Made by a program: the position numbers and the translations under genes. The notes beneath the pieces are model-generated. The model was not told where the DNA came from, ran no database searches, and was given only the letters and a program-made list of their open reading frames with translations. A stretch of DNA of 64,000 nucleotides from JBEKIK01 sp963845975 (lineage in GTDB: Bacteria; Planctomycetota; Planctomycetia; Pirellulales; Thermoguttaceae): positions 930,001-994,000 of the forward strand of contig CAWJUD010000002.1 of assembly GCA_963845975.1 (NCBI GenBank), given 5' to 3'. Positions 1 to 9,223 of the stretch are shown piece by piece. Every line of letters starts with the position of its first letter. Position 1 is the first letter of the stretch.

Positions 1-596
1 CCGGCAACGATGTCCGCCGGGTGGGCGAAGAGGGACTGTTCGAGATGCTTGCCGAGCAGAACATGCAGGCGTTGAAGAAAGCCGAGTTCAAGCGGATCGT
101 GACCACCGACCCGCACACGTACCACGCGCTCAAGCACGAGTATCCTCGCTTCGGGTTGGACAAGCCGGTCTACCATTACACGGAGATTCTGGACGAGGCC
201 ATTCGGGAAGGACGGCTGAACCTGAAGCAAAAGGTAGAGGGCACGGCCGTCTTGCACGACGCCTGCTATCTGGGCCGGTACAACGGCATCTACGATCCGC
301 CGCGGCGCGTGTTGGATGCCCTGGGGCTGAAGCGCCTGGAGATGCCGCGCAACCGCGAGCACAGTTTCTGCTGCGGGGCCGGCGGCGGCAAAATCTGGAT
401 GGAGGAGGACGAGGCCGTTACCGAACGGCCCGCCGTCAACCGGATCCGCGAAGCCCTGGCGATGGAGGGCGTCACGCACTTCGTTGTCGTTTGCCCGAAA
501 GACCTGGGCATGTTCGAGGACGCCGTCAAGACGGTCGGCGCCGAGACCCGCCTGCGGGTGGTCGATCTGGGAGAACTCGTTTTCGAAGCCATCTAG
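1..596 (+). CDS. CCG-domain Fe-S oxidoreductase, C-terminal part (HdrB/HdrD-like)
   Basis: The gene is open at the left edge: the frame enters at base 3, so the GTG at 21 is internal and roughly 198 residues are visible. The visible part has a cysteine-rich module of the heterodisulfide reductase type, with HDACYLGRYNGIYDPPR followed by the paired cysteines of FCCGAGGGKIWMEE and a later CPKDLGMFEDA. In HdrB/HdrD relatives such CCG modules bind a noncubane [4Fe-4S] cluster that reduces a disulfide or passes electrons on. The first CCG module would lie upstream of the window. It ends 29 bases before hdrA, so it is probably the electron-accepting partner of the HdrA-hydrogenase operon; the final acceptor (disulfide, quinone or other) cannot be read from the sequence. 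Confidence 0.8.
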   Translation, partial: GNDVRRVGEEGLFEMLAEQNMQALKKAEFKRIVTTDPHTYHALKHEYPRFGLDKPVYHYTEILDEAIREGRLNLKQKVEGTAVLHDACYLGRYNGIYDPPRRVLDALGLKRLEMPRNREHSFCCGAGGGKIWMEEDEAVTERPAVNRIREALAMEGVTHFVVVCPKDLGMFEDAVKTVGAETRLRVVDLGELVFEAI

Positions 597-625
597 CGTA
601 CTGTTTTAGGTCGGAGCCAAAAACA

Positions 626-1428
626 ATGATTGCAGCCGATAAAGATGCCAAGATCGGCGTTTACATATGCCACTGCGGCAGCAACATCGCCGGCATGGTC
701 GACGTGGAAGAGGTCGCCCGCTGGGCCGGCAAGAACATCAAGGACGTCGCCGTCTCGCGCGATTACAAGTTCATGTGTTCGTCGCTCGGCCAGCAGATGA
801 TCGAGGACGACATCAAGAAAGAGGGGCTTACCGGCGTGGTGGTGGCGGCCTGCTCGCCGCACCTGCACGAAAAAACCTTCCGCCGCGCCTGCCAGAACGC
901 CGGTTTGAACCCTTATTTCTTCCAGATGGCCAACATCCGCGAGCACGTCTCCTGGGTCAACAAAGACAAGGAGGCGGGCACGGAAAAGGTCAAAGCCCTG
1001 GTGTCGGCCGCGGCCGAACGGGTAAAGTACCAGGAGCCTCTGGAAACAATGCCGTGCAACGTCAACCCCGCCACGCTGGTCGTCGGCGGGGGCATCGCCG
1101 GGTTGCAGGCCGCGCTGGAGTTGGCCGACGCCGGCTACCGGTCTATCTCGTCGAGCGCGAGCCGTCGATCGGCGGGCACATGGCCCAGTTCGACAAGACC
1201 TTCCCCACGCTGGATTGCTCGGCCTGCATCCTGACGCCGAAGATGTCGGAGGTCGGCCAGCACGAAAACATGACGCTTACTGACATACTCGGAGTTGGAG
1301 GAGGTCAGCGGGTCGGTGGGGAACTTCAAGGTCAAGATCCGCCGCAAGGCGCGTTACGTGGACGAGGACAAGTGCACGGGCTGCGGCCGGTGCATCGAGG
1401 GCTGCCCGACGCAGTACCAACCCTATGA
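626..1428 (+). CDS. hdrA: HdrA N-terminal half (FAD-binding domain and first ferredoxin motif), frameshifted
   Basis: ATG at 626 starts a protein clearly like HdrA: IGVYICHCGSNIAG near the N-terminus, a conserved ACSPHLHEKTF segment, the FAD Rossmann motif GGGIAGLQAALELADAGYR, then REPSIGGHMAQFDKTFPTLD with CSAC, and a ferredoxin motif CTGCGRCIEGCP. The frame changes near 1140 (a G appears lost, restoring RVYLVEREP) and near 1275, so the intact protein must be reconstructed. The similarity stops right after the ferredoxin motif. Either a TGA at 1426-1428 overlapping an ATG at 1425 ends it after one more shift, or the frame runs to 1513. HdrA normally continues for another 350 residues; those residues are found fused to another gene at 3887-5787. 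HdrA bifurcates electrons at its FAD. Confidence 0.78.
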
Positions 1429-1452
1429 ATATCCCGCAGACCGCCATGGGCG

Positions 1453-1993
1453 ATGGCCAGGGCTACGGTCTGCCGGCTGGAGCCCGAACTGGACGCGGAG
1501 ATCAAAGCCATAGTCGATCGGTCTCTGGAACTGCACCGGCCCGAGGAGGCCTCGCTGATCTCCGTGCTGCAGGACATCAACCGCGACCTCGGCTACCTGC
1601 CGGAGCCGGTGCTCCGCTACGTGAGCCGGAAGATGAGCGTCCCGCTTTTGGCGGTTTATCACGTGGCCACGTTCTACAAGGCCTTCAGCCTCACGCCTCG
1701 GGGCAAGCACCGCGTCCGCGTGTGCATGGGCACGGCCTGCCACGTGCGCGGCGCGCCGTTGGTGTTGGAGGCCCTGAAGGGCCGCTTGGGGATCGAGCCG
1801 GGCCAGACCACGGCGGACGGGAAGTTCACGCTGGAAACCGTGAACTGTCTGGGCACCTGTGCGATGGGGCCGGTGGTGGTGGCCGACGAAGAATACAATA
1901 CGCTTCGCCCCGGCGACGTTAGCCGCGTGATCAATCGTCTGGAGCCACATAAAGAAAGGAGCCGGCGGAAGCCTGAGGAGAATCAATCTATGA
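1453..1993 (+). CDS. nuoE: NuoE/HydC-like [2Fe-2S] subunit (thioredoxin-like)
   Basis: The body is a typical NuoE/HoxE/HydC subunit of about 160 residues: LISVLQDINRDLGYLPEPVL, VYHVATFYKAF, then the [2Fe-2S] ligands in RVCMGTACHVRGAP and VNCLGTCAMGPVV. The ATG at 1453 is in frame with the body; an ATG at 1425 that overlaps a TGA would give a coupled start but needs a frameshift. The 3' end is also blurred: a TGA at 1991-1993 overlaps the ATG of the next gene at 1990, but the body frame runs past it, so one more indel is likely before 1990. The subunit passes electrons with NuoF between NAD(H) and the Fe-S chain of the hydrogenase complex. Sandwiched between hdrA-N and nuoF. Confidence 0.82.
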
Positions 1994-3872
1994 ATTCGAC
2001 ACGTTTATCCCATCCCGGCGACCTTGCCGGACTATCGCGAGGAACTGAAGGCAAAAGAGCCGCAGAAAGTGGTCATCGTTTCCTGCGGCACCTGCGGCGT
2101 CTCCCGCGGCGGAGCGAAGCTGGCCGAGGAGTTATCGAAGGCACTGGCGCGTGCGGGCACCAACGGGCAGGTCCGGCTGCGGGTTACCGGCTGCCTGGGT
2201 TATCTGCGACCGCGAGCCGATCGTGATCGTCCGCCCGCAAGGCTTACTTCTATCCGCAGCCCAAGATTGCGGACGTCAAGGAGATTGTGGAAAAGAGCGT
2301 GCTTGCGGGCCAGCCCGTCGAGCGGCTTTTCATGAAGGATCCGCAGACGGGCCAGCCTTATCGCACCAAAGAGGAAATTCCTTTCTACAAGAACCAGACA
2401 CCCGTCCTTTTTGGCGCGAACTTCGAGCTCGACCCGACCAGCATCGAGGACTACATCCGCATCGGCGGGTTACAGCGCTCTGGTCAAGGCGCTTACCACG
2501 ATGAAGCCGGAGGAAATCATTCAGGAGGTGACCAAGTCCGGTCTGCGCGGCCGCGGCGGGGCGGGTTTCCCCACCGGCATCAAGTGGGCCTCCTGCCGCA
2601 AGGCGGAGGGCGACATCAAGTACGTCATCTGCAACGCCGACGAGGGCGACCCGGGCGCCTACGCCAACCGCGGCCTGATGGAGGGCAATCCGCACAGCAT
2701 CATCGAGGGCATGATCATCGGCGCCTACGCCATCGGGGCCAGCGAGGGCTTCGTCTATGTCCGCACGGAGTATCCGATGGCCGTGATCTTGATCACAAGG
2801 GCCGTCGAGGAAGCGCGCAAGCTGGGCTTGCTGGGCGAAAACATCCTGGGCACGGATTTCAGCTTCGACATCAAGGTCAACCGCGGCGGCGGGGCCTTTG
2901 TCTGCGGCGAATCCACGGCGCTGATGGCCTCGATCGAGGGCCGGGCCGGCGAGCCCCGCGCCAAGCACGTCCATACGGTCGAGCGCGGCCTGTGGGACAA
3001 GCCGTCCACGCTGAACAACGTGGAAACCTGGTCGAATATTCCCTTGATCATCAATCGCGGCGCGGATTGGTTCACCAGCATCGGCACCGGCGACGTATCC
3101 AAGAGCCCCTGGGGCGGCAGCAAAGGCACCAAGATTTTCTCCCTGGTCGGCAAGGTCAACAACACCGGACTGGTCGAAGTGCCCATGGGCATCACCCTGC
3201 GGGAAATCATCTACGATATCGGCGGCGGCATCAAGGAGGGGAAGAAGTTCAAGGGCGTGCAGACCGGCGGCCCGTCCGGCGGGGTCCTGGCCGAGCGGCA
3301 TCTGGATCTGCCCATCGACTATGACCAACTGGTCGAGGCCGGCTCGATGATGGGCTCCGGCGGCATGATCGTGATGGACGAAGACAACTGCATGGTGGAT
3401 TTCGCCCGCTTCTTCCTCTCGTTCCTGGAGGACGAATCCTGCGGCAAGTGCACCCCGTGCCGCGAAGGGATCACGCAGATGCGGCAGATCCTGGAATGCA
3501 TCGGCGCCGGCAAGGCGACGATGGGACACTTGGATTTGCTGAAGGACCTGGCCGAGGTCGTGGTGGACGCCTCGCTCTGCCAGTTGGGCACGACGGCCCC
3601 CAATCCCGTTCTGACCACTCTGGCTTATTTCCGCGACGAATACGAGGCGCACATCCGCGAAGGCCGGTGCCCGGCGGGCGTCTGCAAAGGCGCTGACCAC
3701 TTACCGCATCGACGCGGAAAAATGCACCGGTTGCATGGTGTGTGCCCGGCAGTGCCCGGCGGGGGCCATCCGAGGAGAAAAGAAACAACCTCACGTGATC
3801 AATGCGGAAAAATGCACGAAATGCGGGATTTGTTACGATGTCTGCAAATTTAACGCGGTAAATCGAAACTAG
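1990..3872 (+). CDS. nuoF: NuoF/HydB-like NADH-binding flavoprotein with extra Fe-S domains, frameshifted
   Basis: Reconstructed across at least four frameshifts (near 1995, 2205, 2245, 2469 and 3690). Domain order: N-terminal thioredoxin-like [2Fe-2S] domain (VVIVSCGTCGVSRGG ... VTGCLGY), the NuoF core with the FMN/NADH loop GRGGAGFPTGIKW and CNADEGDPGAYANR, the [4Fe-4S] N3 motif SCGKCTPCREG, and a C-terminal pair of ferredoxin motifs CTGCMVCARQCP and CTKCGICYDVCK ending at TAG 3870-3872. That layout, longer than respiratory NuoF, is the HydB/HndC type known from electron-bifurcating hydrogenases. It should be the NAD(H) site of the complex. The shifts are single-base and two of them look like one extra base, which suggests sequence error more than decay because all motifs are preserved. 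Confidence 0.85.
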
Positions 3873-3886
3873 CGACGGAGGCATTA

Positions 3887-5787
3887 ATGATCAAATTAGT
3901 AATAAACGGCAAGGAAATCTCCGCAGAGAAAGGCCGGACCATTCTGGAGGTGGCTCGCGAGGCGGGGATCGAGATTCCAACGCTCTGCAATCACGAATCG
4001 CTGCCGCCTTACGCCGCGTGTCGCTTCTGCATCGTGGAGGTGACATACAAGGGCGTGACGAAGTACCGCGCCTCCTGCATCTTCCCGGTGGCGGAGGGGA
4101 TGGAGGTCAAGACCCACTCCGAGCGCGTGATGAAGATCCGCCGTATCCTGGCGGAGCTGATGCTGGCGCGTTGCCCGGAATCGGACGTGATCCGCGACCT
4201 GGCTTACGACGTGGGCGTAGGAGAGTGCCGGTTCGATCGGCCCCGCGGCGAAAAGAGTCCCTGCCGAACCTGCGGTGCCTGCAACATCCGCGAAAAGATG
4301 CGAATGAGCTCGCCGGACGGCATCCCCAGCAGCTTTGTCCGCAAAGGCGGTTGCATCTTGTGCGGGATGTGCGTGCGGCTCTGCGACGACGTGATGAAGA
4401 TCGGTGCGCTGTCGTTCGAGGGCCGCGGCATGAAGCGGCGCGTGACCACGCCGTTCCGCAAGCCGTCGGAGTTCTGCATTAGCTGCGGGGCTTGCAGCTC
4501 GATATGTCCGACGGGCGCGATCGAGTTGTTGCGGATTCGGGCACAACATCCCGTGCCGATTCCGTCGGAGTTCGAGCAAGGGCTGGCCAACCGCAAACCG
4601 ATCTACGTGCCGTTTCCCCAAGCCATTCCGCGGGTGCCGGTCATCGACAAGAATACCTGCGTCTATTTCCAGACCGGCGGCTGCAAGGTCTGCGAAGATT
4701 ACTGCCAGACCCGGGCCATCGACCACACCATGCAGGACAAAGTGGAAGAGATCGAAGTGGGCAACATTATTTTGGCGACCGGGTGGAAGTTGTTTGACTG
4801 CGAGCGGATTCCGCAATACGGCTACGGCCGCCTAGCCAACGTTTATACGAACATGGAGTTCGAGCGCCTCTGCAACGCCGCCGGGCCGACCAACGGCAAA
4901 ATCGTGCTCCGCGACGGGGTGACCGAGCCGCAATCCGTGGCCATCATCCACTGCGTTGGCAGCCGGGACGTAAATTATAACGGGCATTGCTCGGCGGTGT
5001 GCTGCATGGCCGCGCTGAAGTTCGGCCACCTGGTTTTGGAAAAAACCAAGGCCCAGGTGTATTCGTTCTACATCGACATGCGCCCCAACCAGAAGGATTA
5101 CGAGGAATTCTATCAACGGCTATTGACCGAAGGCATGTACTTTGTCCGCGGCAAGGTGGCTGAAGTGACCGACGCCGCGAGATCTCCGTCCGAGGCGGGC
5201 AAATTGACCGTGCAGTTCGAAGACACGCTGATGGGCCGTCAGCGGCGCCTGTCCTTTGACATGGTTATCCTCATGGGCGCGTTGGAGCCGCAGGCCGACG
5301 CCAAGGAACTGGGCCTGAAGTGCGGCATTTCCTGCAACGCGAAAGGCTGGTTTACCGAACGGCATCCCAAGCTCGATCCGGTGGCCACCATGACCGACGG
5401 GGTATTCGTGGCCGGCGCGTGCCAGGGCCCGAAGGACATTCCAGCCTCGGTGGCCCAAGGCGCTGCCGCAGCCGCGCGCATCTCGGGCATGATTGCCAAG
5501 GGCACCGTAACGATCGAGCCCATCGTGGCCTCGATCAACGAAGACGATTGTTCGGGCTGTCGCATTTGTAACAACATGTGCCCGTACAATGCCATCGAAT
5601 TCGACGAAGCCAAGAGCGTAAGCCGCGTGATAACCGCCTTGTGCAAGGGCTGCGGCACATGCGTGGCTGCCTGCCCGGCCGGGGTCATTACCGGGCGCAT
5701 TTTAATAATCGACAAATATTTTCCGAGATCGAAGGAATTCTCTGGGACGCCAAGCCGATGGAGAAGACGGAAACGGTTACCGCATGA
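3887..5787 (+). CDS. Fusion: HoxU/NuoG N-terminal Fe-S module joined to HdrA C-terminal half
   Basis: ATG at 3887 follows a GGAGG-like site. Residues 1 to about 80 are a plant-type [2Fe-2S] domain (CNHESLPPYAACRFCIVEV), followed by the NuoG [4Fe-4S] region and two ferredoxin motifs (CILCGMCVRLC, CISCGACSSICP), as in HoxU or the start of NuoG/HydA. From about residue 225 the sequence switches to HdrA: SEFEQGLANRKPIYVPFPQA, ATGWKLFDCE, HCVGSRDVNYNG, FVAGACQGPKDIPASVAQGA, then two ferredoxin motifs (CSGCRICNNMCP, CKGCGTCVAACP). No FAD Rossmann domain is present; that half is at 626-1428. A one-base loss near 5693 disrupts the tail: the other frame restores HFNNRQIFSEIEGIL and ends at 5787, as expected for HdrA. 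Likely wires NAD(H), hydrogenase and HdrA flavin together. Confidence 0.8.
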
Positions 5788-5843
5788 TTATAAAATCCAT
5801 TCAGCCAGTTCACTTGTGACTGGCGGATAAATGTTATCCAAAA

Positions 5844-5870
5844 CTCCCGGAGTAAGCTCCGGGGCTAAAC
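5844..5870. repeat. Intergenic hairpin repeat ending in CCGGGGCTAAAC
   Basis: A short palindrome (CTCCCGGAG-ta-AGCTCCGGGG-like) ending in GGGGCTAAAC, in the gap between the HdrA fusion gene and mvhD. A near-identical copy lies at 43387-43413; related ones with a CCCGGGTGTATTTACCCGGGG core occur at 13765, 21361 and 57666. Confidence 0.7.
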
Positions 5871-5920
5871 GACGAATGAAAGACGAACAATTCCCCAAGC
5901 CCTATTCCAATCACTAAAAA

Positions 5921-6415
5921 ATGTCCGAAACATTTGAACCCAAAATCGTGGGATTTCTTTGCAACTGGTGTTCGTATCGGGCGGCCGACCTGGCCGGCAC
6001 GGCACGGATCAAGTACGACACTAACGTCCGCATCATCCGCGTGATGTGCAGCGGGCGCGTCGATCCCACGTTTGTTCTAAAGGCCCTTGCCTTGGGCGCC
6101 GACGGCGTGATGATCGCGGGGTGCCATCCGGGCGAGTGCCATTACATCGAACAGAATTACAAAGCCATGCGGCGCTATCACATGCTAAAGCACACGCTGG
6201 AAGCGCTGGGCGTGGAGCCGGATCGGGTGCGGTTGGTCTGGGCCTCGGCGGCCGAGGGCCAGTTGCTGGCCGATCACATCGATAAGCTGGTCGAGGACAT
6301 CCGCAAACTCGGCCCATTGAACTGGCCGGCCAACTGGGCGGAAAACGGCGAACGCCTGGAGGCGCTTAAGGCGATCGCCAAGGAACACGAGGAGGCGATG
6401 GAGGTGAAATCATGA
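5921..6415 (+). CDS. mvhD: MvhD-type [2Fe-2S] electron-transfer subunit
   Basis: Intact 164-residue protein with the MvhD/FrhD-delta signature: FLCNWCSYRAADLAG near the start, VMCSGRVDP, and AGCHPGECHY. MvhD carries a [2Fe-2S] cluster and passes electrons from the [NiFe] hydrogenase to HdrA. Its stop overlaps the start of the small subunit (ATGA at 6412-6415), showing tight co-translation. The C-terminal 30 residues are charged and variable, as is common. Function is well supported by both sequence and context. Confidence 0.9.
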   Translation: MSETFEPKIVGFLCNWCSYRAADLAGTARIKYDTNVRIIRVMCSGRVDPTFVLKALALGADGVMIAGCHPGECHYIEQNYKAMRRYHMLKHTLEALGVEPDRVRLVWASAAEGQLLADHIDKLVEDIRKLGPLNWPANWAENGERLEALKAIAKEHEEAMEVKS

Positions 6416-7432
6416 GTGCAAATCCGGCCGCAAAGCCCAAGGGCAAGTTGGCGATATACTGGGCCGCTTCATGCGGCGGGTGCGAGATCGCCGTTTTGGC
6501 CATCGACGAGAAAATCCTGGACGTGGCCGCCGCCTTCGACATAGTAATGTGGCCCTGCGCGGCTGACGGCAAGGTTCGCGACGTGGAAAAAATGCCCGAT
6601 GCTTCCATCGATGTCTGCCTGTTTAACGGCGGAGTGCGGACCAGCGAGCAGGAATACATGGCCCAACTGCTGCGGCGGAAATCCAAGGTCCTGGTTGCAT
6701 TCGGGTCCTGCGCAAGCGAAGGCTGTATTCCGGGCCTGGCAAACTTGAGCAACCGCCGGGAGATTTTCGACGCGGTTTATAAAGAAGGCTCGATGACCGC
6801 CCCGGTTAATCCGCAGGATGCCCGGCCGCAAACCGAGACCAAGTTGCCCGAGGGCACGTTGCACCTGCCCATGTTCTACGACACGCTGAAGACGCTGGAT
6901 CAGACGGTCGAGGTGGATTATTATCTGCCCGGCTGTCCGCCCGAGGCCGATAACATCTGGAAAGCGATCGTGGCCATACTGGAGGGCAAACTGCCGCCCA
7001 AGGGTTCGGTCATCGGCGTGAATACGACCGTATGCGACGAATGCAAGCGCACGCGAAATGAAAAGAAGATCAAGAAATTTTGTCGCACCTGGCAGATTAT
7101 TCCCGACGAAACTACTTGTTTGCTGGAACAGGGATTGTTGTGCTGCGGTGTGGCCACCAGGGCGGGCTGCGGCGCGCTTTGTCCCGCAGGTTAACTCGCC
7201 GTGCATCGGCTGCTACGGCCCGAACGACGGGGAGAAAGACTACGGCGCCCGGCTTCTTAGCGCGTTCGCCTCGGTCATCGACTCCAACGATCCCGAGGAG
7301 ATCAATCACATCATAAAGGAAGGCATTCCCGATCCGGTGGGCACGTTTTACCGATTCAATCTGGCGAAAAGCATGCTGCGGCGAAAGAGTAAAAAAGCAT
7401 TGACCAACGGCAATGGGTCAGCTGTGAAATAA
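6412..7432 (+). CDS. mvhG: [NiFe]-hydrogenase small subunit (MvhG/HydS-like), frameshifted
   Basis: Group 3-type small subunit: WAASCGGCEIAVL at the N-terminus gives the first proximal-cluster cysteines, followed by FGSCASEGC and YYLPGCPPEADNIW. The C-terminal part carries further cysteines (CDECKRTR, CGALCP, SPCIGCYGP). One frameshift near 7187 separates the two parts; joining them gives CGALCPQVNSPCIGCYGPND, the expected continuation. It has no signal peptide, so the enzyme is cytoplasmic. It carries electrons from the NiFe site in the large subunit to MvhD. Pairs with 7624-9087 after a repeat-filled gap. Confidence 0.87.
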
Positions 7433-7447
7433 TATTGAGCAAGAAAT

Positions 7448-7592
7448 TTTCTCTAGCCCAGTCGTTTACGACTGGGTTTGATAGGCAACAACCACCTCTT
7501 TTTCCATTACACCCCCTTAAGAGGGCTTTTGGGAAAGGGAGAACTTTGAAAGGTCATCTTCTTCCCCGTCGTAAACGACTGGGCTAGAGAAA
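7448..7592. repeat. Two inverted palindromes forming a BIME-like unit
   Basis: A perfect 25-bp inverted repeat: 7448-7472 and 7568-7592. Each arm contains its own palindrome (CCCAGTCGTTTACGACTGGG on the left, one base shorter on the right), so this is two copies of one hairpin repeat in opposite orientation around about 95 bp. It lies between the small and large hydrogenase subunit genes. No transposase or target duplication is visible. Confidence 0.8.
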
Positions 7593-7623
7593 GAATCCTT
7601 CGAACTAGAATGGAAAGAAGACC

Positions 7624-9087
7624 ATGAAGCGTATATCGATTGATCCCATCACCCGGCTGGAAGGGCACGGCAAAATCGACATCTTCCTCGACGATCAAGG
7701 CGACGTGGCCAACGCGTACTTGCAGATTCCGGAGCTGAGGGGATTTGAAAAGTTTTGCCTGGGCCGGCCGGCCGAGGACATGCCGAATTTGACCTCGCGG
7801 ATTTGCGGTGTTTGTCCGGAGGCACATCACATGGCCGCCACCAAGGCCCTGGATGTCCTGTTCCACGTCGATCCGCCGCCCACGGCCAAAAAGCTTCGCG
7901 AGCTGTTTTACAGCATTTTTTACGCCACCGATCATACCACGCATTTTTACGCCTTGGGCGGACCGGATTTTGTTGTCGGGCCGGAGGCCCCGCCCTCGCA
8001 GCGCAATATCCTAGGCGTGGTGGCCAAGGTGGGCATGGACGTGGCCAAGCACGTGCTTAAAATGCGGCACGACGGGCATGAACTAATTAAGCTGATGGGC
8101 GGGCGGCGCGTGCATCCCAACTGGGGCCTGCCCGGCGGAGTGAGCCGCGGAATCAACGAGGAACAACGCCAGGAGATCGAAGCCCGGGGCCGCGAGGCCG
8201 TCGATTTCGCCAAGTTCTCGCTGAAAATCTTCGACGACGTGGTGCTCGCAAACAGCGAATACGTGAAACTGATTACCGGCGACATCTACGTCCATAAGAC
8301 CTACAACATGGGCATGGTAGACGCCCAAAACCGCACGAACTTTTACGATGGCAAGATCCGCGTCACCAGTCCCGGCGGCAAGGAACACGCCAAATACGAT
8401 TGCTCGCAATATCGCGAATACGTGGCCGAGCGAGTGGAGCCGTGGTCGTACCTGAAATTTCCTTACCTGAAGAAAATCGGCTGGAAGGGTTTTGTCGACG
8501 GCGAGGACTCGGGCGTGTACAAGGCCACGCCGCTTTCGCGGTGCAATGCGGCCGACGGCATGGCCACGCCCTTGGCTGCCGCCGAGTACAAGCGGATGTA
8601 CGAGACGCTGGGCGGCAAGCCGATCAACCACACGCTGGCCACGCACTGGGCACGGCTGGTCGAGTTGCTATATGCCGCCGAGCGCTGGGTGGAGCTGGCC
8701 GTTGATCCGCAGATCACCGGCAAGGAATATCGCGTGCTGCCCACGCAAACGCCGACCGAAGGGGTGGGCTGTGTGGAGGCCCCGCGCGGCACGCTCACGC
8801 ATCATTACGCCACCGACGAACGCGGAATTCTGACAAAAGTGAATCTCATTGTAGGCACGACGAACAACAACGCGCCGATCTGCATGTCGGTCAAAAAGGC
8901 CGCCCAGGGACTGATCAAAAAAGGCCAGGTCCGCGAAGGACTTTTGAACATGGTGGAGATGGCCTTCCGGGCGTACGATCCCTGCTTCGGCTGCGCCACG
9001 CACAGCCTGCCCGGGCAAATGCCGCTGGAAGTCGCCATCCGCGGGCCGCAAGGCGAAGTAATCGAAACGCTTTCGCAATATATCTAG
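7624..9087 (+). CDS. mvhA: [NiFe]-hydrogenase large subunit (MvhA/HydL-like)
   Basis: Intact 487 residues. It has both metal-binding signatures: RICGVCPEAHH with Cys61 and Cys64, and DPCFGCATH with Cys454 and Cys457, followed by a 27-residue tail after His460. In this family an endopeptidase removes that tail after Ni insertion, so a maturation protease should exist elsewhere; none is in the window. Length, absence of a Tat partner signal and the MvhD/HdrA neighbours place it in the cytoplasmic group 3 type. ATG 7624 follows a GAAAGAAG site. It is the last gene of the operon. Confidence 0.92.
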   Translation: MKRISIDPITRLEGHGKIDIFLDDQGDVANAYLQIPELRGFEKFCLGRPAEDMPNLTSRICGVCPEAHHMAATKALDVLFHVDPPPTAKKLRELFYSIFYATDHTTHFYALGGPDFVVGPEAPPSQRNILGVVAKVGMDVAKHVLKMRHDGHELIKLMGGRRVHPNWGLPGGVSRGINEEQRQEIEARGREAVDFAKFSLKIFDDVVLANSEYVKLITGDIYVHKTYNMGMVDAQNRTNFYDGKIRVTSPGGKEHAKYDCSQYREYVAERVEPWSYLKFPYLKKIGWKGFVDGEDSGVYKATPLSRCNAADGMATPLAAAEYKRMYETLGGKPINHTLATHWARLVELLYAAERWVELAVDPQITGKEYRVLPTQTPTEGVGCVEAPRGTLTHHYATDERGILTKVNLIVGTTNNNAPICMSVKKAAQGLIKKGQVREGLLNMVEMAFRAYDPCFGCATHSLPGQMPLEVAIRGPQGEVIETLSQYI

Positions 9088-9188
9088 AGGCGTTAGACGG
9101 CAGACTACAGGCTATACGTTGAAAACCGATGGTTTAAAGATAATCCATATAACCTCGTTTCCCAGCTTTGCCGGGGATCGTTTTCATT

Positions 9189-9217
9189 TTGACAACGCCC
9201 TGGATTGTTGATATAAT
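9189..9217 (+). promoter_or_regulatory. Near-perfect sigma70-type promoter, probably giving a leaderless mRNA
   Basis: TTGACA at 9189-9194 and TATAAT at 9212-9217 are separated by exactly 17 bases. The expected start of transcription, 6-8 bases after the -10 box, coincides with the ATG of the Uma2-family gene at 9224. Confidence 0.72.
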
Positions 9218-9223
9218 TTTTGC

